NCBI GenBank assembly: GCA_015039365.1
Contig: WION01000019.1
Span: 1-64,000 of the forward strand
Reading direction: 5' to 3'
Length of the DNA: 64,000 bases
Origin: Amanita rubescens
Lineage: Eukaryota; Basidiomycota; Agaricomycetes; Agaricales; Amanitaceae
This document shows, piece by piece, positions 33,365 to 46,077 of the stretch. The position numbers and the translations under genes are program-made. The number at the start of each line of letters is the position of its first letter. Within the stretch, counting starts at the first letter, position 1. The notes under the pieces are model-generated. The model did no database searches. It had not been told where the DNA came from and saw only the letters and a program-made list of their open reading frames with translations.

Positions 33365-34513
33365 CTTTTTTTTTTTTTTTTTTTAATAGAAATGTTGTTT
33401 GTATTCAATGGTAAACGATTACAATCGTGAAAGATACGGAGCCATCAGTGATGGTATAGGTTAAGAAACGTAATATGTTTGTAAGACTGAGTTTGAATAT
33501 CGTGCGATCGCGGACATGTAAGTAAGAGGGGTGAAAGAAAGTGTGAAACTATGGTATATCATCTGGGAGATCGTCAAAAGAGAAAGCGGAGAGATTTGCT
33601 TTTATGAAATCGGATAATGACTTGTCGTTGTGTTTGTATTTTCTGATGTATGTGAGATTAGGAAAGGAAAGGAGATACGTACAGCATGTGAGGACATGTG
33701 CGCGAGATTGTAGAACATCGTCACCGCATCTAGTGCAATTCGTGGGTTTATCTGGAAATAATCTTGCCGTGTGCTCTCCTATTGGGGCATGGTTGGTTAA
33801 ACAGTATGTGAGTCGAGTGAGTCTTTGTATGTCATCTCCTGATAGTTCTATAAAGAAGCGGCAGTGTGGTTTGCTTCCTATCCTAGGGGTGAAGGGTTTG
33901 CCTTTGCGTCGTATGGAGAGCCATTGACGACCACGGTACGATGGTGACTTGGCTTTAAGGCCCCAAATCTGATTGGCTGTTCGCCGTTGGTCAGCCGTGA
34001 AATGCTGTGCTAATATGCAAGGGGAAGGACGATCTGGTCTGGGCGTTTGGTTTACGAGGTGGTCTGCGCGTTCGTTCCCTTCTATTCCTACATGGCTAGG
34101 GCAATATGCGAAGTTGATAGTGGCGTCAGGGTGAATAGTGAGGATGGACTCAAGTAGGAGATTGATGCGAACGGATATGGCCTGGCTAGAATGGGAATCC
34201 ATATCTAGCGCAGAGTTGAGAACACCTTGGTTGTCGATAAGGAAGAATATTTCGGGGTGGGCAGAAGACCAGTTGTTTGATAACCATTGTGTGGCCATCG
34301 CTAGCGCATGGAGTTCAGCGTCGAATGAGGACGACAGGACGTTCGTAGAGCTTAAGGCAAAACATTTGCCATGCTCAAGTTTGACGCCGCACAGAGGGGA
34401 CCACCCAGACTTTTCGGTGGATGCGTCCGTTGGTATTGGGTTGTGTGATTATATAGACAATGCCTTTGTGCGTGTCCATGGTGTCGTCACCCGTCTAACC
34501 TCTACCGCGTCGT
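33365..34513 (-). mobile_element. 5'-truncated non-LTR (LINE) retrotransposon remnant
   Basis: The minus-strand frame 34298-33549 and its upstream continuation encode the C-terminal RNase H of a LINE. Motifs: SSFDAELHALAMATQWL, FFLIDNQGVLNSA, INFAYCPSHVGIEGNERADH, then an RRKGKPFTPR stretch and a cysteine motif (NCTRCGDD...RAHVLTCC). No reverse transcriptase remains, because the 5' end is lost near 34513. A 20-base T run at 33365-33384 on the plus strand is the poly(A) tail at its 3' end. It ends about 38 bp upstream of the HNH-like gene start, on the same strand. An obvious target-site duplication was not found. Confidence 0.85.
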
Positions 34514-34662
34514 GATACTCTCCTAGTCCGTGGCTCGTATTTCCTTACATCCCAAACCTCGACGAGTACGTCAGACTGAGCAAAGTTGCTCAATTTGTAG
34601 TCCGTAGATAGGATGGTACATAGTACAATAGATTATAATGCCGTGTTCAAATGCTCATAGTA

Positions 34663-35484
34663 CTAGTGAAGTGGCTGAACATAGATGTGATACTCGAGAA
34701 TCTGTTGCTGGTGGTCTTCCCCTGCAATACTGTTAGTGAAGGGTGATGGTAGAACAGTCAAAAGACTTGCTTGTGGATAGTAACAGTCTAAGAACTCCTG
34801 GTACTTTCTTTCGTACCCATTAACCAGATTTTCCACTTCGTCCATGCCATGGGGTATAGAACCGTCGTTGCGGACACAACCGCATTCTAAGCGTGTTTCA
34901 GCTTCATCTGTGAATACAACATTTAATCGATCCTGAGCGCCTTGTCGCCGCGCGAGACACGCGATAGCGAGACATGTCATGCGCGCGAACCAAAAACAGT
35001 TCCTGTCCACCGTGTGGTATCGCTGGCCAAGTTGGTCCACGACGATACTACGGAGGAGTGTAGCGAGCTGCATTAAATTCATAGAAAACGTGCCATCGGT
35101 AGCAAGGATCCATATGACCCGGGCGTCACCATACAACTTTTGAGTGGTGTTAGCCTGTATGTCCACTTCCAGCGCTGTGTCATTGGCTAATTTCCTGTTA
35201 GTAGCCCTGAGTTTCAAAATAGATGCAAGGTTGACAGTCCGTTTGACAGTCCGTTTGACCAGTAGATTATAGTGCTCTTTATCGTCTTCGGACCATAGAG
35301 TAAATACGATGGATTTTAGACCTCGCTGCTTGTATATTGTGACGCGTTGTACCTGGCACCTGTCTAGAAGAGGGCGTGGTACCGGTATGTACGCCATCCG
35401 TGCTAAGCAGTAGAAATGTGTGATCGCGATCTTCCCTCCCGGGTGGGACGTCCGTAACTCGTTGAAGAGGGGCCGCACCGACAT
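34663..35484 (-). CDS. Conserved-looking single-exon protein of unknown function
   Basis: A 273-aa uninterrupted ORF starting MSVRPLFNELRTSHPGG. Its most striking motifs are EDDKEHYNLLVKRT and YHTVDRNCFWFARMT. A His followed later by Asn-Cys before an aromatic pair is reminiscent of papain-like/LRAT-type folds (H...NC), but this is only suggestive. The sequence has an exact 12-bp tandem duplication at about 35228-35251 encoding VKRT twice. It is rich in Leu/Arg and has no signal peptide. It lies between two repeat remnants (LINE and 5S pseudogene). Confidence 0.5.
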   Translation of the reverse strand: MSVRPLFNELRTSHPGGKIAITHFYCLARMAYIPVPRPLLDRCQVQRVTIYKQRGLKSIVFTLWSEDDKEHYNLLVKRTVKRTVNLASILKLRATNRKLANDTALEVDIQANTTQKLYGDARVIWILATDGTFSMNLMQLATLLRSIVVDQLGQRYHTVDRNCFWFARMTCLAIACLARRQGAQDRLNVVFTDEAETRLECGCVRNDGSIPHGMDEVENLVNGYERKYQEFLDCYYPQASLLTVLPSPFTNSIAGEDHQQQILEYHIYVQPLH

Positions 35485-35861
35485 GACGGGAGAGATGCAG
35501 GGGGATGCCTTTTTGCATTCCTTTATATTGCGTACTTTTTTGCTAACTTGAACGTGAAGCGCAATTGCGATCGCGATGCTGTAGCAGTATGATCATGTCA
35601 TTATTCATCCAATGCTTTTCTGTTTTTGGGTTAATTGTACCCAAGATGGTATACTAAAGATTACCGTACCGGCTGGTTGTAGCTCTTGATTTATATCGTG
35701 GTGGTGGCAACAATATGTCTCATGTCTTCCGGATAACGCACGGTGACCTCAACCCCTAAAAAACACACATGCCAAGCATTGAATTTAAATGCCGCCGTTA
35801 GCAAGCTATTTACTTCCCACAGAGTATAGGCAATAAAAAGTGTATCTACTGCGTAACAAAG

Positions 35862-35975
35862 TTCACGTTGTTCCGGGCTCCCGTACTTTTTTCCACTTGA
35901 CCCTCCACCGTGACTGGGTATCACTCTGGCCGACTGCGCAAAATCGGACGTGCTTTCAGAGTCCTATCAACCATA
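35862..35975 (-). pseudogene. 5S rRNA pseudogene
   Basis: Minus-strand sequence with the 5S core ATAGGACTCTGAAAGCAC, then GTCCGAT, TGCGCAGTC, CCAGAGTG and CACGGTGGAGGG. The ATGCGG-type segment after AAAGCAC is deleted, the 5' end is changed, and the 3' third is interrupted by an A run, so it cannot fold as 5S. The functional copy is 5 kb away in the same orientation. Confidence 0.75.
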
Positions 35976-36107
35976 AGTTTGCTGGCGGTGTTTCCATGAT
36001 TCCACAACGAGTATTCATGTCTCACTTACATACATAAATACAACTAGCCATCATACTCCCTCTATTTACCATCAACGCCTGCTTTTGCACCCCCACCCTG
36101 ACGTCCA

Positions 36108-39100
36108 TCAAGCTCTAGCGACTCGTAATTCCCAGCAGCAAGGACCTTGCTGCCGAAGTTGCGCCTGGTCCTCAGCCGTCTTGAAAGCCGTTGACAACGG
36201 GAATTTCGCGTCGCAAGCGGCCCGAAACTCGTCTAATCGTGGGGAAGATATCGAAGACAGGAAAATGACAATGAGTTGCGCAGTCTAGTGTTCCCAAAGT
36301 TTGAGGCAAAGGAAAGAAAAGGGAGAGGGACTGTAACTATACCTTTATATCCAATGACACGCCTTCTCCCAATGCACCAAATACGATGTTTTCAACTTCT
36401 TCCCGCGGCGTATGAAGTACGTTGGCAGCCACTTTGGCCGCAGCGAGTACGGCCAGTGCAGAACCGGAGTGTTTTTGGAGGTATTGGGTATTAAAAGTCT
36501 CGGTGGAGACGCCCTCTGGGAAAATGAGGGGTAGACTTTCTGAAACAACAGGTCCCACAGGCGCAGGTGGTTCTTGTGGGAGAGAGGATACTAGACAAAG
36601 TTAGATGCAACAATTGAAAAAGTAGGACAATGGCACCTGTTTGCTTGAAATGTACAATCCGGAAATGCAGTTCGGGATGGTCGGAATCTAGTGACTGGGC
36701 TGTTTGGAGGGCTTTGATAGCCTGTAACAGTTTTCCTTTGGGAGCCATGGACGTCAAATCTCTTGACATGTGCATACATCATCATGGCTTACTGCGTCGT
36801 ATTGATACATCATAATGAACGAACCAGACATCGATATTGTCCGGCACGAGGGGGAGTAAAGAATTCAATATTTTTGCGGCGCGTTCGAGAGCATCTGGAC
36901 TTTGCAACAATTTAAGTCCATCTGGATCATCGTCTTTTGGAGGAGGGGCTTCCAAGCCTTTGTCCTCGTGCGATAGTTGAGGCGTAACTGCATGACATCT
37001 CAGACTTTCTTGTTATTGAAAGATAACTAGGCGGTACCCACCTTTCTTTGTTTCTTCTTGCGACTTTGAGGCGGCCTTTTTCGCTTTTTTCTTGGCCTTT
37101 TTCTCTTCATCCGTTAGCTGAGCTTCAAGGAATTCAGCAGCGGTCAAGCAATAGTCATATAGGGACGCACGAGCATATAAAGCTGGGTCTGCGAGAGATG
37201 GGTTGTCGTGGACGGTTACAAAGATCTGTGAACATATTAGATGATAAAGTAATGAAATCATTAAGACGAACCTGCGCGGCCTTTATAGCCGAGGCGATAT
37301 ATGCAGGATGAGATCGAACTTGATCCTCCCACTTAAGGAGGCTAGTCCGTCCTGTGATACATCATTGGTGCTTACGGCTCTGAATCGTACTACTTACGTT
37401 AGATAAACATTGACGATGAACTTTCTTAGATTATATCCATGAAAATCGTATTGATCGTCCTCATACTCGTTGAAGACCTGGGACAAGAGTCAAGGATGGG
37501 GGTAGCTTAGAGTGGCTTAATCACCTTTTCGATGGCTGCATATTTCTTCAAAGCAAGGTTTAACTTTCCAGTGCGGTAATAGGCGTCGGCCGACTCGGTC
37601 AGATACAAGAGCGATTGCATATCCTCTAAATCCGACGTAGGACTAGCGGCGTCTTTCTGTGTGAGATCCACATCAATCCAAGTAATAACGGTCTTTGAGT
37701 CTCATTACCTTGGTAAACAAGCCGAGAATCGGACTGGCCTCGTCTACCATGTCAGCTCGGAGTAGATATTTACCGCATTTGGTGTTGAGAAATCGATCCT
37801 GGCCATCTAAAAGTCTGGCGTCGTTGGCACACCGCGCAGCACCCAAGAAGTCACCGCATCGTTTTAGGATCCGAGCTTTGAGCAAATGAAGATCAGGAAG
37901 GGTGGGCGTATGCTTCATGCTTGATTCTAGTATCGACAAAGCACGTTCATGGTGGCCTAGATATGAATGGTGCTGAACGAGGAAGTAGAGAGTCCACAAG
38001 TAAGTGGTTGGCTCTTCTTCCGGGGGCGGCGTAGTATCAGGTTGTTGATCTTTGATAGACTCCTCCACAATTTCTTCTATCGTTCGGCGCTTGAATTCGT
38101 CTTTATACAGGGCCTTGAGGTCGGCAAAAAGAGAAGGTATTCCCTTTTGTAGACTGGACAGAACATAGGACTTGACGAGCTCCTTGAATTCGTCTCCGGA
38201 AGCTATATTCAGAGCTAAGCGTTGAGGAGCCCTAGCTTTAGGCATCTCAGAGGAAAGTTGGCGAAGGGCTTGCAGTGATTCCGGAGTTGGCTGATCTGAA
38301 ACAGTGATAAATACGAAAGGCAACGGATTGGTATGTGGGTTACGCACCAAGGTTAAGACCTCGGCTCGAAAGGTAACCTTGGTAGTAGGCATAACTCTCA
38401 GGATTCTGTTCTATGAGGGAGTGCCAAGCATCCTTCGCTTCTTCAGACCCAAGACTCTGCAGGAGGCGAGCTAGATCAAACTAAGGGCATGACAGAGAAG
38501 TACAGAGAAGAAATAACCTCGATTCTCCATGACAGCTGTACGATCCACGATGATTCTGTCTTTGGCTTTTGAATCAAGCAGGGAAAGCGCTTGTCTTGTT
38601 TCACCAAGTTCTTCTAGCACGCGAACGTGGTAGAGCATAGTTTCTGATTGTTCGACATCGTAATCGGGTAGATTCTAGTTTCAAAATCAAGAGAAAGTTA
38701 CGAAAACAAGAGAAGATGCGCGCACTCTTAAAACTGTTTCATAATGTTCCAGAATATTCTTGGTTTGGACGAGGTTACCGTTTAGATGGTACGCGACAGC
38801 GAGTGCAAGCCAGTTCTGCCGTAGATTAGGACGAAGGCGGAGTAACGCGTATCGTGTCTCGACTAGGGCGTCAAAAAGGCGGAGCTGTGTTTGGAGTTGA
38901 GCGGTATCGCGGAGAATATTGAGGTTATCCTTGTCGAAACGTAGTGCCTGAGTGTATGATTTCAAAGCTTCCTCGTAATTTTTCTCCCCTTTCTGTATGA
39001 GACCGAATACATGCCAGCAGATATGGGATGTTAAATCGAGACGCATGCCCTTTTTGACGAGGTCCAAGCCATCATCTCTTTTGCCCATGTGAGTGAGGAT

Positions 39101-39274
39101 GAGACCCTTCATACATATTGTTTCTCCGTGTTCAGGGTACTTTTTGAGGATCTGGTCAGCAGTTTTGAGACCTTTTTTGAGTTGACGAGTTTCGTAGAGA
39201 GAGAGAAGATCTTTAAAGAGGGAAGATTCCTTTGAAGGGAGAGCTCTCTTTTGAGGGGCGAGCAACCTCGACAT
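36108..39274 (-). CDS. NAA15: NatA N-acetyltransferase auxiliary subunit (TPR protein)
   Basis: The start codon at 39274 gives MSRLLAPQKRALPSKESSLF, then KYPEHGETICMKGLILTHMG, the highly conserved N-terminus of Naa15/Nat1. Several exons of TPR helices follow (LVETRYALLRLRPNLRQNWL; PTLPDLHLLKARILKRCGDF; a KKAKKKAKKAASKSQEE basic linker). The C-terminus has FPEGVSTETFNTQYLQKHSG, AVLAAAKVAANVLHTPREEV, an intron, then DEFRAACDAKFPLSTAF and a stop at 36108-36110. Naa15 scaffolds the catalytic Naa10 on the ribosome for co-translational N-terminal acetylation. The minus-strand gene is divergent from PDS5. Not every junction was resolved. Confidence 0.93.
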
Positions 39275-39337
39275 GGCGGTAAATCTAAAATCACAGTCCA
39301 AACACGCGCCGCGGCTGAGCCTTTCAATTCCTCTCCC
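39275..39337. promoter_or_regulatory. 63-bp divergent promoter between NAA15 and PDS5
   Basis: Only 63 bp separate the two start codons, so transcripts must begin within this stretch or inside the opposing genes. It includes an AAATCTAAAATCACAGTCC segment and a CGCGCCGCGGC palindrome-like core, with no TATA box. Confidence 0.6.
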
Positions 39338-42300
39338 ATGGTCGCTCACACTAGACACAGCGGGATCCGTTCTCCTCCCAAGAAGAAACTCGCTTTTACA
39401 GATAAACTAATCACAAAAGGAATCGCAACAGATGCATTCTTAAAGAAACTCAAGACTCTTCACTCAAACCTCACTGAACTCGAACAGGAACAAGTCGACG
39501 TCTCATCCCTTGCCACTGTTCGCAAAGAATTAGTCAACAATTCCCTTCTCCTTCACAAGGACAGAGGTGTCAAAGCATATACAGCTTGCTGTCTCGCCGA
39601 CATTTTACGCTTATATGCACCAGACGCACCTTATACTCAACCAGAACTCCGCGACATCTTCCAGTTCTTCTTTCGCCAACTAAGCGCCGGTTTAAAGGGC
39701 ACAGACTCGCCTTACTATGGTCAATATTTCCATCTCCTCGAATCCTTATCCACAGTCAAGAGCGTAGTCCTCGTTTGTGACCTCCCAAGTGCAGATGAAC
39801 TCTTGAGCGATATCTTTCGAGAGTTTTTCGCGCTCGTCCGTCGCGACCTGTCCAATAAGAAAGTCGAACTCTTCCTCGCCGATATTCTGGTCGCGTTGAT
39901 AGACGAGTCCCAGACTCTACCCTCAGAAGTGCTGGAGACCATCATGTCACAGTTTATGGACAAAAACGCGGTACGTTATTTCTTCTTTTCCTGTCAACGC
40001 GCACTCTATGATACCAGTAGACGCGTTGTATAGTGCTAGCAGACACTCGACTCACTACGCCTTGACAGCGCATCGAACAACCTGCCTACCGCCTAGCTGT
40101 TCAAGTTTGTAATGCCACCGCTGATAAATTGCAACGACACGTATCACAATATTTCTCCGACATTATATACGCGAATTCTCGCGGGGATGAAGACTATGGT
40201 GAAATCCGAACTGCACACGACCTCATCAAGCGCTTGCACGAATCATGTCCCGGACTGTTGCATAGCGTGATCCCCCAGCTAGAAGAAGAGCTACGTGCAG
40301 AGGATAATACTGTACGATCCATCGCTGTCCAAGTACTAGGAGAGATGTTTTCAGCCAAGTCGGGAGCAGACTTGGTGAAGAAATATCCAACGACTTGGAG
40401 TGCTTGGCTTGCTAGACGGAGTGACAAGATGTCCTCTATTCGTGTTCTCTTTGTTGAAGCAACGCGAGGTCTCATCATTGGTCTTCCCGAACTGGGAGAA
40501 ACAATCGAAGGTTATTATTGCCGCTCCGTTTGTTAAGAGCCCGTTCACTGACGAATGGTTCAGAGTGTCTTCGTACAAAACTACTCGATCCAGACGAAAA
40601 GGTTCGGGCCGCGGCATGCAAAGTCTTCTCTCAGCTAGATTATGAGACATCACTCCATCATGTTTCCGAACGTCAACTTCGAGCAGTTGCTGAAAGAGGT
40701 ATAGATAAAAAGGTTTGTACAATATGCGCACGTGCCTCCCAAGTACTTAACCAATGCAGCCGGCTGTCCGTACCGAAGCTCTGAACACGTTGGGAAAACT
40801 GTATAGCGTGGCATACCCCGAAATGTATGTAGCATATGCTGTTTGTGCGTTATCATCCACTGACATATTCTAGTGAAAATAACGATCCATCGGCTGTTAA
40901 ACAATTTGCGTGGATCCCGGACGAGATTCTTCAAATGATGTTCAAAAACAGCGGAGTTTGGTGAGTTGATCACCTTGCTTGTAGATTACTTGTCTCAATC
41001 GGCATAGGGCCGTCGTCGAGCAAGTGTTGGCAGATTTCATTTTGCCATTGCCATCCGTCTCATCTTCTGGCGCGAAAGGCGGTGAAGTGGACGAGGTTAC
41101 GTGGACCGAAAGGCTACTGAATACTACCAAGTATCTCACAGACAAGTCAATAAATGCACTTTTAGGCTTATCCGGGCTTAAGAATCTGTGAGTAACTTTT
41201 GCGCTACTCGAGAGGCCCAATTTTTTGATTCATTTTAGCCGACCGACCGTTTACGAACACTTTGTTGAAGCATGTATAAAGAACAATGTAAGCATTCTTT
41301 ATCTGTTGTCATTAGTATCTTGACATAATTGCGCCCAAAGGGGGGCGTTATTGATGAAAACGAGGAAGCTGTTACTCGTAGACTGCAATCGCTGATACAA
41401 TTTATTGCAAGTTGCGTTGACGGGATCATTATCTACACTGCATGTTGACGATCCCGTAGGTAACTTCAATGACCCGCATAAAGCGGCTGAAGACTTGCAA
41501 ACGTTTGCTAAACTCAACGAACCTAGGATGTATAAGCTACTGAAAACGTGCATGGATCCTCAAACGGACCTGAAAGGCTTGGTGAAAGCTACTGTCCGTC
41601 CTTTCTTTTACACGCAGTTCCTGCATCTGCTAACCTTTTTCACTTCCATCAGCATGACTTTGAAAAGCGATTGGACCAATCGGCCTCGGGAATTATTCCC
41701 ACCATGTCGATATTTCTTCGGCGTGCCAGTTTCCGCCTGATTAACCAATCGGCGATCCCTTCTCTCCTTAAGCGCATACACAAGGCTCAAGGCGGTACAC
41801 ATTCTCAATCTCAAATAATTGCTGGTCACGCACAGACACTGCTGGCCTTTGTCTCAAAGCATTCACCTTCATTGTACAAACTCCACACGAGTGAACTGTG
41901 CAAGGGCTTGACGGATGAAAAGAACCAAGCTTCTGTAGAAGTTTGCCTGCAAGCCTTGTCGGCTGTCGCACGACTAGATGAAGAGCTAGCTCCCAACGAA
42001 CCGTACGTTAGTCTAAATGCCGATATATAGGTTCTTCATCTCACAAGTCTTATGTCTGCAGTCGTACCATCGAACGTGTCATCCGCTACGCATTACAATC
42101 AGACCCGCGGCACGCGAAGTTTGCAGCCCGTTTCCTAGCGTTTTCACGGAACAAGGAAGACGCATGCGCTGAAATCGTTGAAGTGAGTCACGCTTCGGCG
42201 TTTGAGAACATTCTCATGCCCCACGATCCAGAAAATCAGCGATAGCTTGAACGAAACTGAGCCAGGCGCTCTAGTTGCTAGAATCGCAGCGTTAGCTCAG

Positions 42301-44268
42301 TTCGCTCGATATGCGCCGGATGCATTTGAGCAGAAGAGCGATGTTATCATGTCTTTCTTACTGAAGAAATTGCTCATGGTTCCCATTCAAGCGAACGACG
42401 TAAGCTCCTACCTGCTCCTACACGACATAAAGTTTGAGATTGTCTAGGACGATATGGAGACTGATGAAGAGTGGTTTGAAGATTCTGAAGTTCCCGACGA
42501 GCTAAAAGCGAAACTTTTAGCACTCAAAGTCTGCAGAAACAGAAGCTTGGCTTTTGGCTCATCGGATAAGGCTCTTGATATCGCAACTCCAGTTCTCAAG
42601 ATGCTTGCGTCGATATTGGAGAATAATGGATCATTGACGCCTGATGTGAACGAAAAGTGCGCGATACGATGAATCCTCCTATTTTCCTTATTTATATCAA
42701 TCTCCAGTACAAAGGCCATGTCGCGCATGAGACTACAAGCCGCAGTGTCTTTGCTCCATATGTCGTCAATCGGGGTGTATGCGGACGCCCTGATCCCAAA
42801 ATTTCTTCGATTGGCCGTGGTTGTACAGGTGAGCGTTGTATGAGTAAGCTGATATATTTACTTTACTCAAGTATATCAACCAGGACTCGTGCTATAACGT
42901 CCGGATATCGTTTTTAAGCAAATTAATTCCCCTTCTTCAATCACGCAAAGTGCCTGCACGGTACAATGTGATATTATTTTTGACAATTCATGATCCAGAG
43001 GAAGAAGTAAAGACAAAGGTGAGCCGCGTTGCCGCTTTGGGAATGGCTCAAGTAATTGGGTTATCAGGCTTCGTCATATGTGCAAGCTGCTATCAAGAAG
43101 CTGCCGTCTGGTATGTCGTCATCCCTTTCTTGTTATCCCTGTGTTGAGTACTTTTCTTTTACTAGCGATCAAGATACAACATTTGGAAATGACCTTTATT
43201 CGGTTGCTTCATCTGTTGGCGCATCATCCAGACTTTAGTACCTCTCCAGAAGACATGATGGATATCGCAAAGTTCGTCGGGTCTGTGTATTAGTTCGTTC
43301 CACTGCTAACTACTTGTACAGGTATATAATGTTTTATTTGGACCTGGTGGGATCTGCAGAGACGATATCGCTCCTGTATCACTTGGCGATGAAAGGCAAG
43401 ACTGTTCGCGACTCTGAATCGCACAGTCATAGTCAGGTACGCATTGGATGAAGACAAATGAAAAAAAAAAGTAAAAATTGACATTCAACAAGAATTTCTA
43501 TGCCATCTGCGAGATGGCACAAGAGCTGATCAAGGCCCGTGCGCATCAAAATTCATGGAGCATTCAAAGCTATCCTGGCAAAGTAAAACTGCCACCGGAC
43601 ATTCTACGACCCCTACCGAACGCGGAGACTGCGAATAAGGTATGCGACAGACATGGATATGTATGTTTCCATTGGGATTTATTTACTTCTTCAAGATCGT
43701 GAAAACTGTTTATCTACCCGAAGAGGCATCCGCAGCGTTGAATGTTATGCTCAAATCTGGACAACGAGGATCGACAATTAAGGTACATATATATCGACAA
43801 AGCCGTTACATACCATACACTAACAATCGTTTTAGCCAGAGAAGAAAGAAAGAAAGACGACCACGAAGCGTAAGGCGTCCACGAAGGCGTCAGGTCCGGC
43901 AAAGTATGAGTATTCCATTTTCTTTCGACCGTCATGAGTAATTGACTATTGGATCAGACGAGCTCGCCAATCAAAGAAACGGCGATCTGACGATGATGAA
44001 GACGAGGATGATGAAGTATCAGAGATTACGGACTCGGAAGTGGAGACTGACAAGATATCGGAGAAACCTCCTGCATCAGACCCTTCGCCCACCGATAATG
44101 ATGTGGATTCGGATGATGAAGTTAAGAAACGCCTTCGGCCCCGAAGAAAGGTTCGTAGAGTTTTTTCATTATTAATCCTCTGTCGCTTCCATTCAAATCT
44201 TTTCATAGGGCAAGGCGACCCGAAGCAACGCTAAAAGCGGTGCAGAGACAGCAGGATCTGATGGTTGA
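39338..44268 (+). CDS. PDS5: Sister-chromatid cohesion factor PDS5
   Basis: The ATG at 39338 gives MVAHTRHSGIRSPPKKKLAF. Then come family-typical stretches: KAYTACCLADILRLYAPDAP, FQFFFRQL, YYGQYFHLLESLSTVKSVVL, and in later exons HDLIKRLHESCPGLLHSVIP and LRAEDNTVRSIAVQVLGEMF. The gene is split by many short introns (first donor at 39971) and consists mainly of HEAT repeats. The C-terminus is charged: a Lys-rich segment, an Asp/Glu-rich segment and a final GKATRSNAKSG before the stop at 44266-44268, as in other PDS5 proteins with AT-hook-like tails. PDS5 binds cohesin (Scc1/Wapl) and stabilises cohesion. The full exon map was not derived. Confidence 0.9.
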
Positions 44269-44445
44269 TCTCGTCACACCTCCAAGTTATGATTGATTTT
44301 CTTCATGTCCTTCGGGGTATATTATCTATGACTACTTTATGGGTTTATTTCTTAAGATCTTGTAGAGAGATTGAATGACCGAACAACTGTTTTTTGTAGG
44401 ACTTTTTCATTAATGCGGATAATAATAGATTATTTGTATCAAAAG

Positions 44446-44530
44446 ATGGGGAGCTCACTGTGTCCTGCTGTGTTTGATGCCAAGGATATATGTAAGACAA
44501 TGCAGAACAGAGAGGAGCAGACTCAGAAAA
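44446..44530 (+). pseudogene. Tiny phosphotransferase-like relic
   Basis: The plus frame reads CPAVFDAKDICKTMQNREEQ, matching the CPVVFDTKDICETRRLDAEQ stretch of the C-terminal fragment at about 20900. No other part of that family is nearby. It marks the first dispersed relic at the edge of the repeat-rich region. Confidence 0.5.
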
Positions 44531-44582
44531 AGAACAGGGACTTCCACATATATAGACATATACAGTACCCATAGTTGGCCTC

Positions 44583-45188
44583 TAGAAAGCCTTGTGCTAT
44601 CGACTGAAAGGAGGTTTCGGTCTTACTAAGCCGCACGGATGTAGTGAAGTGGTAACTGAGTCCGGCAACAATATATACAAATAAATAAACTGTGGTTGTT
44701 GCTTTCTCCTCCTTCTGCCACCCGCCCTTGACCACACCTCTTAGCATATTAGTGTTGGGAAAACCTGACAGGGTCTTGATGATGACGAGTGGAGCATTTG
44801 GCCCTCAGTAGATTAGAGGCAAACGGATGGGGGAATACAATGTAAACTACTCCTATATATGTACCTAAATTTAGCCATGAGGACACCATGAGGCTGTTCC
44901 TAAACAGGAAAGTGAGCAGCATGCTCAACTCGGCCCGAAATATTCCAACAATTAGATACTATGTAAAAGAAATAAAATACAATTGTATTACCACACAAAT
45001 TCAATGTGCATGATCACAATGAAGCCTGCCCAGTGCAGGATCCCTGAGAAATGCTGACTCAGCCCTACATGCATGTGGGAAGAGCACCAAACATTGCCAA
45101 AGAGAGAATAAGAGAGGGGCCTTGCTGCCACTTGGGGGCCCACATCTACAAGTTAGCCTCTGGTTATATATAGAAAGCCTTGTGCTAT
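44583..45188. repeat. 18-bp exact direct repeats flanking a 570-bp segment
   Basis: TAGAAAGCCTTGTGCTAT occurs at about 44583-44600 and again at about 45171-45188. The enclosed segment has no recognisable coding sequence, terminal repeat or poly(A) tail. It could be a target-site duplication of an unidentified insertion or a deletion-prone duplication. Confidence 0.5.
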
Positions 45189-46077
45189 ATAGTATAGTTG
45201 GATAATTTTGCAGCTGTGGTGCACAGCACCTAGTCACCACCATTTTTGTATAACAGAAATATCTGAGTGGAAAATATCTATTTTTCTGATTCCCCTGGTA
45301 GAATTAGTGATGCTGAAGCTTGAAGTTTAGTTCAGTTTGATTCTAGGGTCTCTTGGCCTGAACCAGATCCAGAACTGCTGCCCAGGTATCTAGAATTAAA
45401 CTAGAACCAGTTCTGTCAGTTTGGCTCTGGGGCTCAGCTGTGAACCTCTGGGCTATTTTGACCACCATTACTATGAAAATCCTTTGAGGAGACAGGTTTG
45501 GTGGGGTGAATGGATCAATGCAGATTCTGGACAGTGTCAAGCTGACATGATAATATGATTGTGCATGAAGGCAACAGTGGTGTCACCCTTTGGATATAAT
45601 ATTTTTGTGTTTTCTTCCTGGTGAAATACAAAAGGACACAAATTAATGTGCCAGAATGAAAAAGGTGAAGAACATGTGTTACCCAATATACATTAGGAAA
45701 ATTCTGGTTTGGCTTATTCACTTTGGGAGCTTAAAATGTCTCTCCTGCCTTAGTGATGAAAATGGCTAAGACCATCTAAGACTATACTGGCCACGGTCCG
45801 GTCCGGTTCGGGTTCGGCACCTTTGTGGGTGAACCTGGACCAGACATAAAGGTTTGGTTCGGGGTGGATGTGAACCTGGACCTGGACCTAAGGTTCGGGT
45901 CCAGTTCGGGTTCGAACAATGTTCGGACGCTCGAGAAATGGCAGCTTTTCAATTTGCCCACTTCATGCTTGATTGAACTTGAAGATATGGGTTGGCTTGA
46001 GTTTTCGGTATGGTAGGCGAACGTGATTGACAGGTTCAGGAAGCTGGGAAGTCATAAGTCAGTAAACAAAGAAAAAA

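Noticed and set aside
33352..34345. GACAGGACGTTC at both about 33355 and 34333 as a LINE target-site duplication
   Set aside because: The second occurrence lies inside the RNase H coding sequence of the LINE, not at its 5' end, so the match is coincidental.
44583..45188. 18-bp direct repeats read as an insertion with target duplication
   Set aside because: The enclosed 570 bp lacks poly(A), terminal repeats or coding potential, so the call was kept as a repeat only.
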